Assembly (NCBI GenBank): GCA_009885955.1 | Contig: VFJS01000054.1 | Span: forward strand, 1-64,000 | DNA from: Spirochaetia bacterium | GTDB lineage: Bacteria; Spirochaetota; UBA4802; UBA5550 | Direction: 5' to 3' | Length of the DNA stretch: 64,000 bases | In this document: positions 1 through 10,721 of the stretch, one piece after another | How the letters are laid out: each line of letters opens with the position of its first letter | Numbering within the stretch: position 1 is the stretch's first letter | Notes under the pieces: generated by a model | What the model saw: only the letters and a program-made list of their open reading frames with translations | The model's database searches: none | Told to the model about the DNA's origin: nothing | Made by a program: the position numbers and the translations under genes

Positions 1-95
1 AGAGATGATACTGAAATCACTCCCAGTAAAACCATAAATATAAAGCACGCAAGAAAAACCTTTACTCCCACCTTCCTGTTGTTAAACCATTTCAT
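1..95 (-). CDS. Methyl-accepting chemotaxis protein, N-terminal fragment (runs off window)
   Basis: Reading the minus strand from an ATG at 95 gives MKWFNNRKVGVKVFLACFIF and then a hydrophobic run to the window edge. This is the usual start of a chemoreceptor: a short basic cytoplasmic tip followed by the first membrane helix. A strong ribosome binding site (AGGAGGA, about 102-110) precedes the ATG with good spacing. Only 31 residues are visible, so the sensor, HAMP and signalling domains are outside the window. Another membrane protein with a similar N-terminus, such as a histidine kinase, cannot be excluded. Confidence 0.55.
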   Translation of the reverse strand, partial: MKWFNNRKVGVKVFLACFIFMVLLGVISVSS

Positions 96-403
96 GAGAT
101 TTCCTCCTCCTGTTTTTGTAATTAGGTTAATATCCTGTACTCCATGGCCCGGGCCTGAACCTCTGTGAAATGAATCATTTCAATGGAGCCGATGCATTAA
201 ATTTTAAATTATATAAGATAACCCGTTGTCACCAAATCTTGTGTAGCCTGAAAGGCACATATTAAAGATGATAATAGCTGCCTCACGAGAATTTAAATTT
301 TCTTATATATAATAAACACATAATCAGAAAATTATCCATAGAAAAATATTTTTTTATGTAAGATTATGTATTTTATTTTTGTAGGATATATCTTACATGG
401 GAA

Positions 404-792
404 ATGCCTTCACCCGCTTCGACAGGTGCTACACTGAGCTATGCCGAAGTGCTCAATGCAACGCCTCTCCTGGCAGGCTAACTACTACCCACATTTTTCG
501 AATCAGCCCCCGGCCGATGATACTTATAATAAATCATTAATATTTTCCGGCCACCCCCGGAAGGGGTTAATAAAAATAATGGTTTTTTATTGTATAATAA
601 ATACTTTCAAATATGTTTATGCAATTAGATTGCGACGATACTTTCTCTGTAATAAAAATCGATATTAATAACCACCTCCGGGGGTGGCGGCAGTATGTAA
701 TTATCAAACATTGAGTCTATCCGCCGGGGGCTTATGTTTGGGCGTTACTCATGTAGAAATGAGGGTAGAAGTGAGCCTGGCAGGAGAGGGGG
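404..792. repeat. MITE-like inverted-repeat element, subfamily II
   Basis: The left end starts ATGCCTTCACCCGCTTCGAC. The arm at 464-490 pairs with 763-789 at 24 of 27 positions. Nested arms pair around 505 with 721, and around 553 with 675. The right end lacks the GGGTGAAGGCAT expected of a complete element, so it looks truncated. The left end matches the right end of the copy at 21517-21684 in inverse orientation. A 75-codon open frame inside (441-668) is not credible as a gene. Confidence 0.6.
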
Positions 793-833
793 AAAATTGT
801 ATTATATTAATAAATAAAATCATAATAATAGGA

Positions 834-862
834 TTGACATAAATTCAGGGACATATAAATAT
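834..862 (+). promoter_or_regulatory. Candidate sigma-70 promoter for the kinase gene at 914
   Basis: A perfect -35 box TTGACA lies at 834-839. A -10-like AAATAT lies at 857-862 after 17 bases. Transcription would start near 869, which supports the ATG at 914 as start codon over the GTG at 875. Based on motif and position only. Confidence 0.4.
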
Positions 863-913
863 CATCTAAGCAGAGTGACCGGTTTCGCCGGAATAAAAAG
901 AGTACTTTCCCCC

Positions 914-2815
914 ATGATTAAAAAAAAGATTCTTATTGTAGAAGATGATGCAGTAATTGCCCTTAACATCAAGTCCATTCTTGAAGAAAAGGGGTATGAG
1001 ATATGCGCAATAGCCACATCGGCAGATGAGGCAATTGATGCTGCCGTTCAACAAATCCCCGATCTCATCCTCATCGACATCTTATTGAGAGGGGGAAAAG
1101 ACGGAATTGACGCTGCAGAGGAGATTAAAGGAAAAATTGATTCACCGGTAATCTATGTCACCGCCTTCTCCGATGAAAAGACTCTTGACAGGCTGAAAAA
1201 AACCGGCCCCTACGGATACATAACCAAACCCATCAGCTCCACGGAACTTTTATTCATGGTTAGCATTGCCCTGTACAGGCATGAGAGTGAGAAGAAAATC
1301 AGTTCCGTGGAAAAAAGGCATAAAGACCTTTTTGCCAGCATGCACAACGGGTATGCTAATTGTAAAATGATCTATGACACTGACGGCGCGCCAGTTGACT
1401 GGATCTTCCTTGAGGTGAACAGGGCTTTTGAAGATATAACCGGATTGAAGAGGGAAAATGTAATAGATAAAAGAGCGACCGAAGCCATACCCGGGATTGA
1501 AAGGGATGCTCCTGAACTCTTTGAGATATACGGCCGCATGGCGATAACAGGCGAAGAGAATAACTTTGTAATCTATCTTGACGCGTTCAACAAATGGTTA
1601 TCCATAAATGCCTATTCCCCTGAAAAGGGATATTTCATTATCGTTTTTCAGGATATAACTGAGAAAAAAAGGGCTAAAGACGAGCTCGTTCTCACAAACC
1701 GCATACTGGATGCTTTCATAACACTCCCCGATGACAAGGTATATGAGGAGCTGTTAAAGATTACCCTTAAGGCCATGGAGAGTGAATACGGGATCATCGG
1801 CTATTTCACCCATGAAGGGTCATACGTTGTCCCTGCACTGTCCCGGACTATTTTCTGGGAAAAGTGCATGGTTGCAGACAAGGAGTTTGTTTTTGATCAT
1901 GATAATTTCATGGGGATATGGAGCAGGGTCATTGACGAGAGAAAAACCATAATTATTAATTCCGGCCCCTTCGATCTCCCCGAGGGGCATGTGGCCCTGG
2001 ATAATACCATCATAACTCCGCTCATCCACAAGGGGAAAATAATCAGCACCATTCACCTTGCAAACAAAAAAACAGGGTATCATGAACGGGATAGACAACT
2101 GCTCGAGATGATCGCTAAAAATATTGCCCCGGTTCTCGGCGCCAGGCTGGAAAGGGACCGGAAAGAGGAGAAACTGATCAGGGAGGATGAGCTGCTGAGG
2201 GCGTCGCTCAGGGAGAAGGAGATACTCCTTACCGAGATACACCACCGGGTCAAAAACAATCTGCAGATCATATCGAGCCTGATCCAGCTCCAGGCTGGAA
2301 AATTAAAGGATGAAACCTCCCGTGAATCCTTTAAAATATGCGAGAACAGGGTCCGGTCCATGGCCATGATCCATGAGAGGATATACCGTTCAAAAGATTT
2401 TTCGTCGATAAATTTCGGAGAATACCTGAGGGAGCTTGCAGGGGAGATCTATGAATCCAACGGTGTGTCGCAGAAGGAAATCCTCTGTTCTATAGAGGCC
2501 GGGGATGTGAGCATGAATGTACACAAGGCCATACCTTGCGGCCTCCTGGTAACCGAGCTTTTAACCAACTCACTGAAGCATGGCTTCCCTGGCAACACGA
2601 AAGGCGAAATCAATATAGCGCTGGGAAAGGACAGCGCGGGCAATTACTCCCTGACAGTCAGGGACAACGGCATAAGCATCCCGGAAAAGTTGGACTTGAA
2701 ACAGACCGGCACCCTGGGCCTGCTCCTTGTGGAGGCCCTTGTTAAACAGTTAAATGGATCAATCAGGGTTACCGCCGACAGGGGGACAAAAAGCGAAATC
2801 ACCTTTCCTGAATAA
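914..2815 (+). CDS. REC-PAS-GAF-histidine kinase (HisKA_2 type)
   Basis: Cytoplasmic signalling protein of 633 residues. An N-terminal receiver domain (about 3-120; acidic pair D11/D12, phospho-acceptor D55, lysine in the YITKPI motif) is followed by a PAS domain (about 140-260), a GAF domain (about 270-410) and a kinase of the HisKA_2 type with phospho-histidine box [11 protein letters not shown]. The HATPase domain shows [11 protein letters not shown] and DNGISIP. With no membrane segment, it must sense a soluble signal or take phosphate from another kinase through its receiver. I chose the ATG at 914 over a GTG at 875 because the receiver begins right after it and a candidate promoter lies close upstream. 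It overlaps the convergent gene at 2799 by 17 bases. Confidence 0.88.
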   Translation: MIKKKILIVEDDAVIALNIKSILEEKGYEICAIATSADEAIDAAVQQIPDLILIDILLRGGKDGIDAAEEIKGKIDSPVIYVTAFSDEKTLDRLKKTGPYGYITKPISSTELLFMVSIALYRHESEKKISSVEKRHKDLFASMHNGYANCKMIYDTDGAPVDWIFLEVNRAFEDITGLKRENVIDKRATEAIPGIERDAPELFEIYGRMAITGEENNFVIYLDAFNKWLSINAYSPEKGYFIIVFQDITEKKRAKDELVLTNRILDAFITLPDDKVYEELLKITLKAMESEYGIIGYFTHEGSYVVPALSRTIFWEKCMVADKEFVFDHDNFMGIWSRVIDERKTIIINSGPFDLPEGHVALDNTIITPLIHKGKIISTIHLANKKTGYHERDRQLLEMIAKNIAPVLGARLERDRKEEKLIREDELLRASLREKEILLTEIHHRVKNNLQIISSLIQLQAGKLKDETSRESFKICENRVRSMAMIHERIYRSKDFSSINFGEYLRELAGEIYESNGVSQKEILCSIEAGDVSMNVHKAIPCGLLVTELLTNSLKHGFPGNTKGEINIALGKDSAGNYSLTVRDNGISIPEKLDLKQTGTLGLLLVEALVKQLNGSIRVTADRGTKSEITFPE

Positions 2816-3896
2816 CACCCGACTCCCTGCCCATGGACCTCCCCTTTATCCTGATCTTGAATTCTGTCCCCCCCTCCCTTTTCAGGGAAATATCACCGCC
2901 GATCTGCTTTGCAAGGGATGTGACAATCTGCATCCCCAGGGAACGCGTGCTGTATATGTCGAGATGTTCAGGAATGCCTATCCCGTTGTCCCGGACGATA
3001 ATCGTCCACATATCCCCCTCCCCTTTCTCTATCCCAATGCAGAGCACGCCTTTCCTGCCTTCGGGAAAGGCATACTTGAGGGCATTTGATACCAGCTCGT
3101 TTACAATGAGGCCGCAGGGTATGAGCGTATCGATGTCGAGGGATATTTCCGAGACATCCATGGTGATGTCGACATTTGCAGAGACAGCCTTGTAATTGTG
3201 ATGGAGGTAGTTGACAAGATTGTCAAGATATTCAGTAAGATTTACCCTGGCCAGGTCCTCGGATTTGTAGAGCATCTCATGGATCCTGCTGATTGCCTGT
3301 ATCCGGTTCTGGCTCTCGTCAAAAAGCTCCCGTGTCTTTGAATCGCTTACCTCGAAGGACTGGAGGCTTAACAGGCTCTGGATCACCTGAAGGTTGTTCT
3401 TCACCCGGTGATAGACCTCCTTGATGAGCATGTCCTTGGAATGGAGGGCGTTTTTTAATTCGCCGATATTTTTCTCCCTCTCCTCATCGCATGTCCGCGC
3501 ACTGTTTCTTAATTCCACTACTTCAACACACTTCCTGATGGCATCTACGAATTTGTTCATCTGGATGGGTTTGAGGATATAATGGTCAATCCCCAGCTCT
3601 ATGGCATTAATCAGATATTCCGTATCATTATGAGCGGTTGTGACAATGATTTTTACATCCCTGTCAATTTTTCTGATCTCCCCTGCCATTTCAAGGCCGT
3701 TCATGACCGGCATCCTGATATCCGTGATGACAATGTCCGGTTTTGTCTTTTTAAACAGCTCGAGCCCTGCTATTCCGTTCTCTGCCGGGATAATGTCTCT
3801 TACCCTTCTTTGAAGAAGCTGGGTTGTTATCTCACGGATGGAGGGATCATCTTCCACGTAGAGCACTTTGACATCAAACCATTCCTGGACATCCAT
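2799..3896 (-). CDS. Response regulator fused to HisKA_2 histidine kinase
   Basis: The 365-residue protein has an N-terminal receiver (about 9-125, phospho-acceptor D59 in [12 protein letters not shown], lysine at K109) followed by a coiled linker and a HisKA_2 kinase core. H163 lies in [10 protein letters not shown], and the HATPase shows [11 protein letters not shown] and DNGIGIPEH. The architecture suggests a phosphorelay intermediate that is switched by an upstream kinase. It is the last gene of a three-gene minus-strand run (8311 to 2799) with gaps of about 40 bases. A GGGAGA ribosome binding site precedes the ATG. Its receiver is strikingly similar to that of the next gene (3936-4955), which points to a local duplication. 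Confidence 0.88.
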   Translation of the reverse strand: MDVQEWFDVKVLYVEDDPSIREITTQLLQRRVRDIIPAENGIAGLELFKKTKPDIVITDIRMPVMNGLEMAGEIRKIDRDVKIIVTTAHNDTEYLINAIELGIDHYILKPIQMNKFVDAIRKCVEVVELRNSARTCDEEREKNIGELKNALHSKDMLIKEVYHRVKNNLQVIQSLLSLQSFEVSDSKTRELFDESQNRIQAISRIHEMLYKSEDLARVNLTEYLDNLVNYLHHNYKAVSANVDITMDVSEISLDIDTLIPCGLIVNELVSNALKYAFPEGRKGVLCIGIEKGEGDMWTIIVRDNGIGIPEHLDIYSTRSLGMQIVTSLAKQIGGDISLKREGGTEFKIRIKGRSMGRESGVIQER

Positions 3897-3935
3897 TAAT
3901 TTTCTCCCATGTTCACATGCCCTGCATACTATGAT

Positions 3936-4955
3936 TTATGTGCCATCGGGCATTGCTTTCATTCCATTTTCCGCTATAACGGAATTACGTCCCTTCCGCT
4001 TTGCCCTGTATAGCGCGTCATCGGATGCCTGTATCATTTCTTTCTGGTCCGAATCCTTGCCTGGTACCATGATGCTTACACCGGCGCTGATGGTTACAAA
4101 TCCGGAAACCTTTGAATCCTCATGGACAATCCTGAGATTTTCAACGGCCGTCCGGCAGTTAGCCGCCAGGGATATTGAATGTTCGCCGGTCTCAGGAAGG
4201 ATAATCGCGAATTCATCTCCGCCGTACCTTGCGATGAGATCATAGGGGCGGCTGATAATCAGCCGTAAAGCCTGGGCAACCCTGTTCAGGCATATGTCTC
4301 CGGCCATATGGCCGTACCGGTCATTGTAATTCTTAAAGAAGTCAACATCAAGAAGGATCATGGAGAGCGGCGATGAACTGCGGATGGCCCTTTTCCACTC
4401 CCGGTATATGAAATCATCAAAGTATCTCCTGTTGAAAACTCCGGTAAGGGCGTCGGTTATCGATATATATTCGAGCTTTTTGATGAGCATGCTCTTGGCT
4501 TCAAGGGCCGATTTCAGTTCAAGGATCATCCTTTCGCGCTCTTCCTCGTACCTGGCAAGTGAGTTTTTGTACTCAATAATCTCTGCCGCTTTCCGTATGG
4601 CATCGTAGAGCCTCTCGATTAAAATCGGCTTCATGACATAGTTGTCTATCCCTATTTCAATGGCCGATATAAGATCGGAAACATCATTGTGAGCGGTGGT
4701 GAGGATGATCTTTGCATCACGGTCGGCAGCCTTTATCTCCCTTGCCATCTCAAGGCCGTTCATTACGGGCATACGGATATCGGTAATCACGAGGTCCGGG
4801 GAGTGAAGGTGATAGAGTTCCAGGCCCGTTTTCCCGTTCCCTGCCGCATACACCTCCCTGACTCTTCTCATGAGCAGAATTTTTGTCAGCTCACGCGTAG
4901 GGACGTCATCTTCCACATAGAGTATTTTAATATCAAGTATGTCCGGAATATGCAT
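3936..4955 (-). CDS. Response regulator-diguanylate cyclase (REC-GGDEF)
   Basis: The 339-residue protein has a receiver domain (about 9-125, phospho-acceptor D59) and a C-terminal GGDEF domain (about 170-335) that should make cyclic-di-GMP from two GTP. The active-site motif YGGDEF is intact. An inhibitory I-site RPYD lies five residues before it, so product inhibition is likely. It lies between a membrane kinase (upstream) and a receiver-kinase (downstream) in one operon, so phosphorylation by one of these probably controls cyclase activity. That partnership is inferred from position only. Confidence 0.92.
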   Translation of the reverse strand: MHIPDILDIKILYVEDDVPTRELTKILLMRRVREVYAAGNGKTGLELYHLHSPDLVITDIRMPVMNGLEMAREIKAADRDAKIILTTAHNDVSDLISAIEIGIDNYVMKPILIERLYDAIRKAAEIIEYKNSLARYEEERERMILELKSALEAKSMLIKKLEYISITDALTGVFNRRYFDDFIYREWKRAIRSSSPLSMILLDVDFFKNYNDRYGHMAGDICLNRVAQALRLIISRPYDLIARYGGDEFAIILPETGEHSISLAANCRTAVENLRIVHEDSKVSGFVTISAGVSIMVPGKDSDQKEMIQASDDALYRAKRKGRNSVIAENGMKAMPDGT

Positions 4956-4996
4956 CCTGTTACTCCCTGTATCTCATCATACAATTTTCCTTCCTT

Positions 4997-7900
4997 TTAT
5001 CTTCCATCAGGCGAAACAGGCAGCTGAATGACGAATGATGTACCGGTGCCTGTATTCATGGCATAGATGCTCCCCTTCATATGCTCTTCAATGATAATCT
5101 TTGACATATAGAGGCCTATGCCAGTCCCCTTGGATTCGTCCTTGATTGTAAAATAGGGTTCGAATATCCTATCGATAATTTCTAACGGGATGCCGGTACC
5201 GTTATCCGTTACCGTGATGACAATATTGCCGTCAATATTATTAAACTCGCAGGTTATCATTCCCTGCTCTGATTCAGCCATGAGGCCTGCATCCCTTTTT
5301 TCCAGGATTGCATCCCTGGCATTATTGATAAGATTCAGACAAACATGCTCAAATTCATTTTTATATCCGCTTATCATTTTTTCATTACATGTTATTATTT
5401 CATCAACATTATTAAAGGTCTTCCGGTGGGTAATGCATGTTAAAGAAAATCTGATGTTATTGGCATTCAGCCGGGCGGATATCAGCGATAAGACCTCCCC
5501 GACCGCGAGCATGGCATCAAAAATGGTTTTTTCCTTGTCAATGAGAAAAAATTTCCTGAAGTCGTCAATGGTTTTTGACATGTGATTGATATGCTGCATC
5601 GATGTTTTCACGGTTTCGTCGATGAGATTGTCATCCATGCTCCCGTATTCCCTGGAATCCCTGATATTCTGGATTAAGAGCCCCAGGGAATTGAGAGGCT
5701 GCCTCCACTGGTGCGCTATGGCGCCAAGCATTTCCCCCATGGCCGCGAGCTTTGACTGCTGAATGAGAAGCTTCTCATTTTTTACCCTGCGGTTCAGTTC
5801 CTCCTGCACCTTCTTTTCCAGGTTTTTTGTCATATCTTCAAGCTGCGCAGTCTTTTCCCTGAGCGCATCATTTGATCTTTTTCGCTCGGTAATGTCCTGG
5901 AGCATCCATATGGATCCTTCATCAAGTTTGTCGATGTTTACCGCCTTTCCCGACAGGTAGCACCACAGGGTCTCTGCGTTTTTCCTTTTCATCAGAACTT
6001 CCGCTCCGAATACCCCTCCTTTATCGATGATTGAATAACCATCATCGATGACCGTATACCAATCTTTGTTTCCATATAATTTTGAGGTATTCATGCCCCA
6101 TGTTTCCCCTGAATTCCAGCCAAGGATTCTTTCAAATGCCGAATTCGACCAGAGAATTCTGCGCTCCTTCACATGGGCGACACCCACCGTCACCGTATCC
6201 AGAATAGCCTGCTGTTCCTTGGCGGACCTGCTCAGCACATCTTCCGCGGCTTTCCGGTCTGATATATCCCTGCCCACGGACTGGTATTCAACAATCATCC
6301 CGTCTTTATCAAATAAACCTCTGTTGGCGAACTGGATCCATCTTATTTCACCCTTGCCGTTATACACCCTGTTCTCTATGAAAACCACGGGATTTTGAGC
6401 GGTTATTGATGCAAGCTTATCATGGATACGGGGCAGGTCCTCTTCATACACCATTGGCTGCCATATACTCCCGATTAAATCCTCCCGTTTTTTTCCGAAA
6501 AATCTGCAGAATACATCATTCACAAAAGTAATTGTCCCGCCGGCGAGATACCTGCAGATAATTTCAGTCTGATCCTCAACAACTTCCCGGTATCTGATCT
6601 CGCTCTCCTGCAGCGCCTTTAATGTAATTCTATGCTCCAGTATCTCATCGCTTAAATCCCTTGTCCTCTCTTCAACAAGGCCTTCAAGAACAACATTCAT
6701 CTTTGACAGCTCCATGAATTTGAGTTTCAGGGCCTTTTCCATGTCCATGAAATTCCCTACAAGGCGCGATGTTTCCAGTAAATAGCTCGCAGGCCATGCT
6801 ATTTTTTCCCCTGACTGCAGCTTCTCCGGGAGGGATGTCGTTATTTCCTGGAGCCTGTTCATGGATAAAAAAATCCGGCGGCTGATGATTTCGGCAAAAA
6901 TCATTGAGACAAGAAAAATCGTAAAGACAAGGGCAAAGTCTCCGGAATACTGTTCGTTCATTGCTTTCTGAAAGGGCTCAATGGGCTGCTCCATGATGAG
7001 TTCCCATTCAGACAACTTTCCGATCTTTGTCGCGCTGATATAATATGATTTCTTCCACCGCTCCATTATCGATGTTTGGGGGGGGACATGGGGGATCCAT
7101 CGGGACATGTTGTCAGGTAAAATTTCCATTTCGCCAGGCCCCCTGGAAAAAGGGGCCATGACCTTCTGGTCCGCCTGGCTGGTGACTATGACATTCGAAT
7201 TTTTATCCAGAAGAGTGAAACGCGTGCCTCTCCCCTGGGAATTATCACTGAGAAGTTCACTGATCCTTTCAAAGTCGATGACACCTATCACATATCCTGA
7301 ATAGATCCCGTTTTTTACAATGGGCGCCAGGATCGATGAAAAGGGCTTCGGGACACCAATTCTCCCCATGACCACTTCGGAAAGCATGGGCTTCAGGCTT
7401 TCTTTCATGATTTTTATGTAGGGCCGGTCGGCAAAGTTTTTTCCGGTATTCCGCTGACCCAGTTCATCGACAAGAGGCGAGTATGCGACTATGGTTGCAC
7501 CGGCATCGGTCATCCCCATTCTGAGAAATTCCGGGTCTGACCCGTGGGACTGTTCTATGCGCCCCTGCATTTCATGGGGAGGATAGGTTTCGGCAAGCCT
7601 GGCCAGGTATGTTACAATGGCGGTTTTTGAAAGGAGCCATTTCTCCAGAACCATAGTGACTCTCCGGCTCGTAACAGAGAGGGACCTGCGTATATCATCA
7701 TCGGTCCTCTTAAAATCAAAATTACTTTCATTATACAGAATAATGAGCGATGACATGAGAACAAAAAATGAGAAGAGATTGAAAATGGACTCCCTGAACG
7801 TTATCAGGACCCTGTGCCGCACCATGGAATAGAGGGTAAATAATAACCTCGCGATGAGGGCGTTCGCGATCCCGTTTAAAGGCTGCTTGAGCATTATCAT

Positions 7901-8311
7901 CAGGGTGCTGCTCATGGGTACACTCATCACCTGGTGATAAAAGATATACACCATGGGTATTCCGAGAAAAACCCAGTAGATGACATCAGCCATGACAAAC
8001 CCGGGATTTTTTCTTTTCATGAGCAGGCCCACTGCCGCTGTTTCAAAGGTCATGATGATTATTGCATAGGGATGGTTCCAGAGTAACGCAGTTATGCTGC
8101 CTGCAGCGATAGATGCGATGATCCCGGGCCACAGCCCGAAAATTTGAAGGGCAAGCATGGTGAATATGCTTCCGAAGATGAAATCAACATTAAAAAAAAT
8201 CTGGTATTTACAGTAGTTTCCTGCAACTCCGAACAGCACGAGCCCAAGGAAATACAATATGTTGATATTGACTTTTTGTATGTTTAACATATCTGTATTT
8301 TTTTTATTCAT
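4997..8311 (-). CDS. Membrane sensor histidine kinase with dCache-like and two PAS domains
   Basis: A large inner-membrane kinase of 1104 residues. The first 170 residues form several membrane helices (MASE-like). Another helix (about 177-195), an extracytoplasmic region resembling a dCache sensor (about 205-445) and a further helix (about 455-475) follow. Two PAS domains (about 575-690 and 705-815) precede the kinase core, with H867 in the box AHQWRQPLNSL. The HATPase shows LNLINNARDA and DNGTGIP. This H-box variant is common in anaerobic Proteobacteria-type kinases. It is the first gene of the operon with the REC-GGDEF and REC-kinase genes. The ligand is unknown. Confidence 0.88.
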   Translation of the reverse strand: MNKKNTDMLNIQKVNINILYFLGLVLFGVAGNYCKYQIFFNVDFIFGSIFTMLALQIFGLWPGIIASIAAGSITALLWNHPYAIIIMTFETAAVGLLMKRKNPGFVMADVIYWVFLGIPMVYIFYHQVMSVPMSSTLMIMLKQPLNGIANALIARLLFTLYSMVRHRVLITFRESIFNLFSFFVLMSSLIILYNESNFDFKRTDDDIRRSLSVTSRRVTMVLEKWLLSKTAIVTYLARLAETYPPHEMQGRIEQSHGSDPEFLRMGMTDAGATIVAYSPLVDELGQRNTGKNFADRPYIKIMKESLKPMLSEVVMGRIGVPKPFSSILAPIVKNGIYSGYVIGVIDFERISELLSDNSQGRGTRFTLLDKNSNVIVTSQADQKVMAPFSRGPGEMEILPDNMSRWIPHVPPQTSIMERWKKSYYISATKIGKLSEWELIMEQPIEPFQKAMNEQYSGDFALVFTIFLVSMIFAEIISRRIFLSMNRLQEITTSLPEKLQSGEKIAWPASYLLETSRLVGNFMDMEKALKLKFMELSKMNVVLEGLVEERTRDLSDEILEHRITLKALQESEIRYREVVEDQTEIICRYLAGGTITFVNDVFCRFFGKKREDLIGSIWQPMVYEEDLPRIHDKLASITAQNPVVFIENRVYNGKGEIRWIQFANRGLFDKDGMIVEYQSVGRDISDRKAAEDVLSRSAKEQQAILDTVTVGVAHVKERRILWSNSAFERILGWNSGETWGMNTSKLYGNKDWYTVIDDGYSIIDKGGVFGAEVLMKRKNAETLWCYLSGKAVNIDKLDEGSIWMLQDITERKRSNDALREKTAQLEDMTKNLEKKVQEELNRRVKNEKLLIQQSKLAAMGEMLGAIAHQWRQPLNSLGLLIQNIRDSREYGSMDDNLIDETVKTSMQHINHMSKTIDDFRKFFLIDKEKTIFDAMLAVGEVLSLISARLNANNIRFSLTCITHRKTFNNVDEIITCNEKMISGYKNEFEHVCLNLINNARDAILEKRDAGLMAESEQGMITCEFNNIDGNIVITVTDNGTGIPLEIIDRIFEPYFTIKDESKGTGIGLYMSKIIIEEHMKGSIYAMNTGTGTSFVIQLPVSPDGR

Positions 8312-8550
8312 GGCTTTTCATATGCTGATATTCGGAACCATTATACTAAAAGAACCAGGAATAAACAAACAAGATGGTTCCCCGGGGGCATTATTAACGA
8401 AATGATCAGAATTTAATTTTTTCTGATGCTGATTATATAAGGCGCCCATCATTAATTTATCTATATAATTACTGATTGTCAAATTATAAAAAAAAATTTG
8501 GGTAAATCCGGAATGTTGAAAAACAATATACTTTTGATCTTATATATCTG

Positions 8551-8780
8551 ATGCCCTCACCCGCGCTCCGCGCACCCTCTCCCAGCAGGGCGAGGGCTTT
8601 TATACATGTCTTATTATAGCTTTTTAATAATCATTTTTCCCAAAAAATATTTACAAAAAAACAGTTTATCCCCTATATAAATGTCCTCTGGTGATCATAC
8701 AATAATGTGTCTTTAAGGAATTGTAAATATAACTAACACCCCTCTCCCTATTTCGGGAGAGGGGCCAGGGGTGAGGGCAT
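8551..8780. repeat. MITE-like element, subfamily I (copy A)
   Basis: A 230-base element bounded by perfect inverted 12-mers ATGCCCTCACCC (8551-8562) and GGGTGAGGGCAT (8769-8780). Each end also folds on itself: the left around CCCAGCAGGGCGAGGGC, the right as CCCCTCTCCC-TATTTC-GGGAGAGGGG. The interior is AT-rich and matches the copy at 29293-29523 in patches. It occupies much of the 633-base gene-free gap 8312-8944; I see nothing else convincing in that gap. Confidence 0.75.
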
Positions 8781-8944
8781 TATTTGAATTAACAGGAAAG
8801 TTTATAAGAATGATAATAAAAAATCTGTGGATATGTTAATGAATTCTGAAATGATCCATCTATTGAACCCGGCGCTGTAGATATTCTACAGAACTGATAG
8901 CATTAATGCGTTGTTTAACCGGGTGTATATAAAGGGGGGAAATT

Positions 8945-10579
8945 CTAAAGCACCAGCCGTATATGGCCATGGTAGTAGGTGTCCCTCAGCTTCCGCACGT
9001 CTTCATTATTGATATAATCATCAAAGGTCATCATCCTGTCAATAATTCCGCCCGGCGTGATCTCTATTATCCTGTTCGCTATAGTATTTGTAAATTCATG
9101 ATCATGCGACGTAAACATGACAAATTCCGGAAATTTAATGAGGCTGTTATTGAGAGATGTAATCGCCTCAAGATCCAGGTGATTGGTGGGCTCATCAAAA
9201 ATAAGCGCATTAGCTCCGGAAAGCATCATCCGCGAGAGCATGCACCTGACCATTTCCCCGCCCGAGAGGACCTTCACGCTCTTGAGCGATTCCTCACCGG
9301 TAAAAAGCATACGCCCGAGGAATCCCCTGGCATAGGTCTCATCGGGACTCGTGGTAAACTGCCGTATCCACTGGAGAAGGTTAATTTCCTTATCAAAAAA
9401 TTCGCTGTTCTCTTTCGGAAAATATGCTGTTGTAATTGTCTCACCCCACCGGTACGTGCCGGAATCGGGTTTCAACTCGCCTGTTACTATCCTGAAAAGA
9501 GTAGTCTGCACAGTGTGGTTATATGATAAAAATGCAATTTTGTCGTTTCTGGAAACCTGGAGATTAAAATTTTTTATCAGCTCAACGCCGTCAATTGATT
9601 TGCAGAGATCGTTAACCTCAAGAATGGCCCTGCCGCTCTCCCTATCAGGCTTGAATTCGATATAGGGAAACTTCCTGGAAGATACCTTGATATCCTCCAG
9701 TGTCAGTTTTTCCAGAAGTTTTTTTCGTGATGTGGCCTGCCTGGCCTTTGAGGCGTTGGCGCTGAAACGCTCAATGAACTGTTTGAGATCCTTCCGCTTG
9801 TCCTCAACTTTTTTTGTTTCATCCCTGAGCTGTTTCATTGCGATTTCGCTCATCTGGAGCCAGAAGGAGTAATTCCCGGTATATATATCAATTTTCCCGA
9901 AATCGATGTCAGCGATGTGTGTGCATACCCTGTTGAGAAAGTGGCGGTCGTGGCTTACCACAATAACGGTGTTGTTAAAATTATACAGAAAATCCTCGAG
10001 CCAGGTTATCGATTCAATGTCAAGGTGGTTCGTAGGCTCATCGAGAAGGAGTATGTCCGGGTTTCCGAAAATTGCCTGGGCCAGAAGGACCTTCACTTTT
10101 TCCCCGCCTTCCAGCTCCTTCATCAGCTTCTGATGATACCCCTCAACAATGCCAAGGCCGGAAAGAAGAATTGCCACTTCAGTTTCAGCCTCATAGCCGT
10201 TCAGTTCCTCAAGGAGCTCCTCCAATTCAGATGCCCGTAATCCGTCTTCATCGGAAAAATCTTCCTTTGAATATATTTCACTGCGCTCTTTAAGAACTTC
10301 GTAGAGTTTTTTGTGCCCCATGGTGACCGTGTCCATTACGGTACATTCATCAAAGGCAAAATGGTCCTGCCTCAGAATTGCAAGCCTTTCCCCTGAATCA
10401 ATGATGACCTGCCCTTCAGTGGGTTCTATCTCCCCGGAAAGTATTTTGAGAAAAGTTGATTTGCCTGACCCGTTCGCGCCGATGAGCCCATAGCAGAAGC
10501 CGGGCCTGAACTTAATGTTCACTTCCTTGAAAAGTATTCTTTTCCCAAAGGAAAGGGTGATGTTATTAGCTTGTATCAT
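8945..10579 (-). CDS. ABC-F family ATPase (YbiT-like)
   Basis: A soluble twin-cassette ATPase of 544 residues without membrane segments, as in ABC-F translation factors that act at the ribosomal E site. The first cassette has an intact Walker A (GANGSGKST, about 35-43), an altered signature LEGGE, and Walker B LLLDEPTNHLD. The linker (about 245-305) is charged and helical. The second cassette has signature LSGGE and Walker B IFDEPTNHLD, but its Walker A position reads SYNHTVQTT, lacking the GKS/T loop. From memory, one YbiT-like subgroup shares this loss. The exact cellular role is not known from sequence. Confidence 0.9.
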   Translation of the reverse strand: MIQANNITLSFGKRILFKEVNIKFRPGFCYGLIGANGSGKSTFLKILSGEIEPTEGQVIIDSGERLAILRQDHFAFDECTVMDTVTMGHKKLYEVLKERSEIYSKEDFSDEDGLRASELEELLEELNGYEAETEVAILLSGLGIVEGYHQKLMKELEGGEKVKVLLAQAIFGNPDILLLDEPTNHLDIESITWLEDFLYNFNNTVIVVSHDRHFLNRVCTHIADIDFGKIDIYTGNYSFWLQMSEIAMKQLRDETKKVEDKRKDLKQFIERFSANASKARQATSRKKLLEKLTLEDIKVSSRKFPYIEFKPDRESGRAILEVNDLCKSIDGVELIKNFNLQVSRNDKIAFLSYNHTVQTTLFRIVTGELKPDSGTYRWGETITTAYFPKENSEFFDKEINLLQWIRQFTTSPDETYARGFLGRMLFTGEESLKSVKVLSGGEMVRCMLSRMMLSGANALIFDEPTNHLDLEAITSLNNSLIKFPEFVMFTSHDHEFTNTIANRIIEITPGGIIDRMMTFDDYINNEDVRKLRDTYYHGHIRLVL

Positions 10580-10721
10580 TGATTGGTTATCTCGGAAATA
10601 AGTATAATTTAAAAAAGATTAAACCAGATAATGAGAACGAGTGTAACTGTCAAGGTAATTTTTTTTACCTGATTTTCTTCTTTTTCAGAACAGTTTTACC
10701 GGGGAGAAATTAGATAAAATC

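Noticed and set aside
441-668. 75-codon plus-strand open frame
   Set aside because: It lies wholly inside the inverted-repeat element at 404-792, has no ribosome binding site and resembles no protein.
8963-9526. 187-codon plus-strand open frame
   Set aside because: Antisense to the clear ABC-F gene; no start signal and no recognisable domain.
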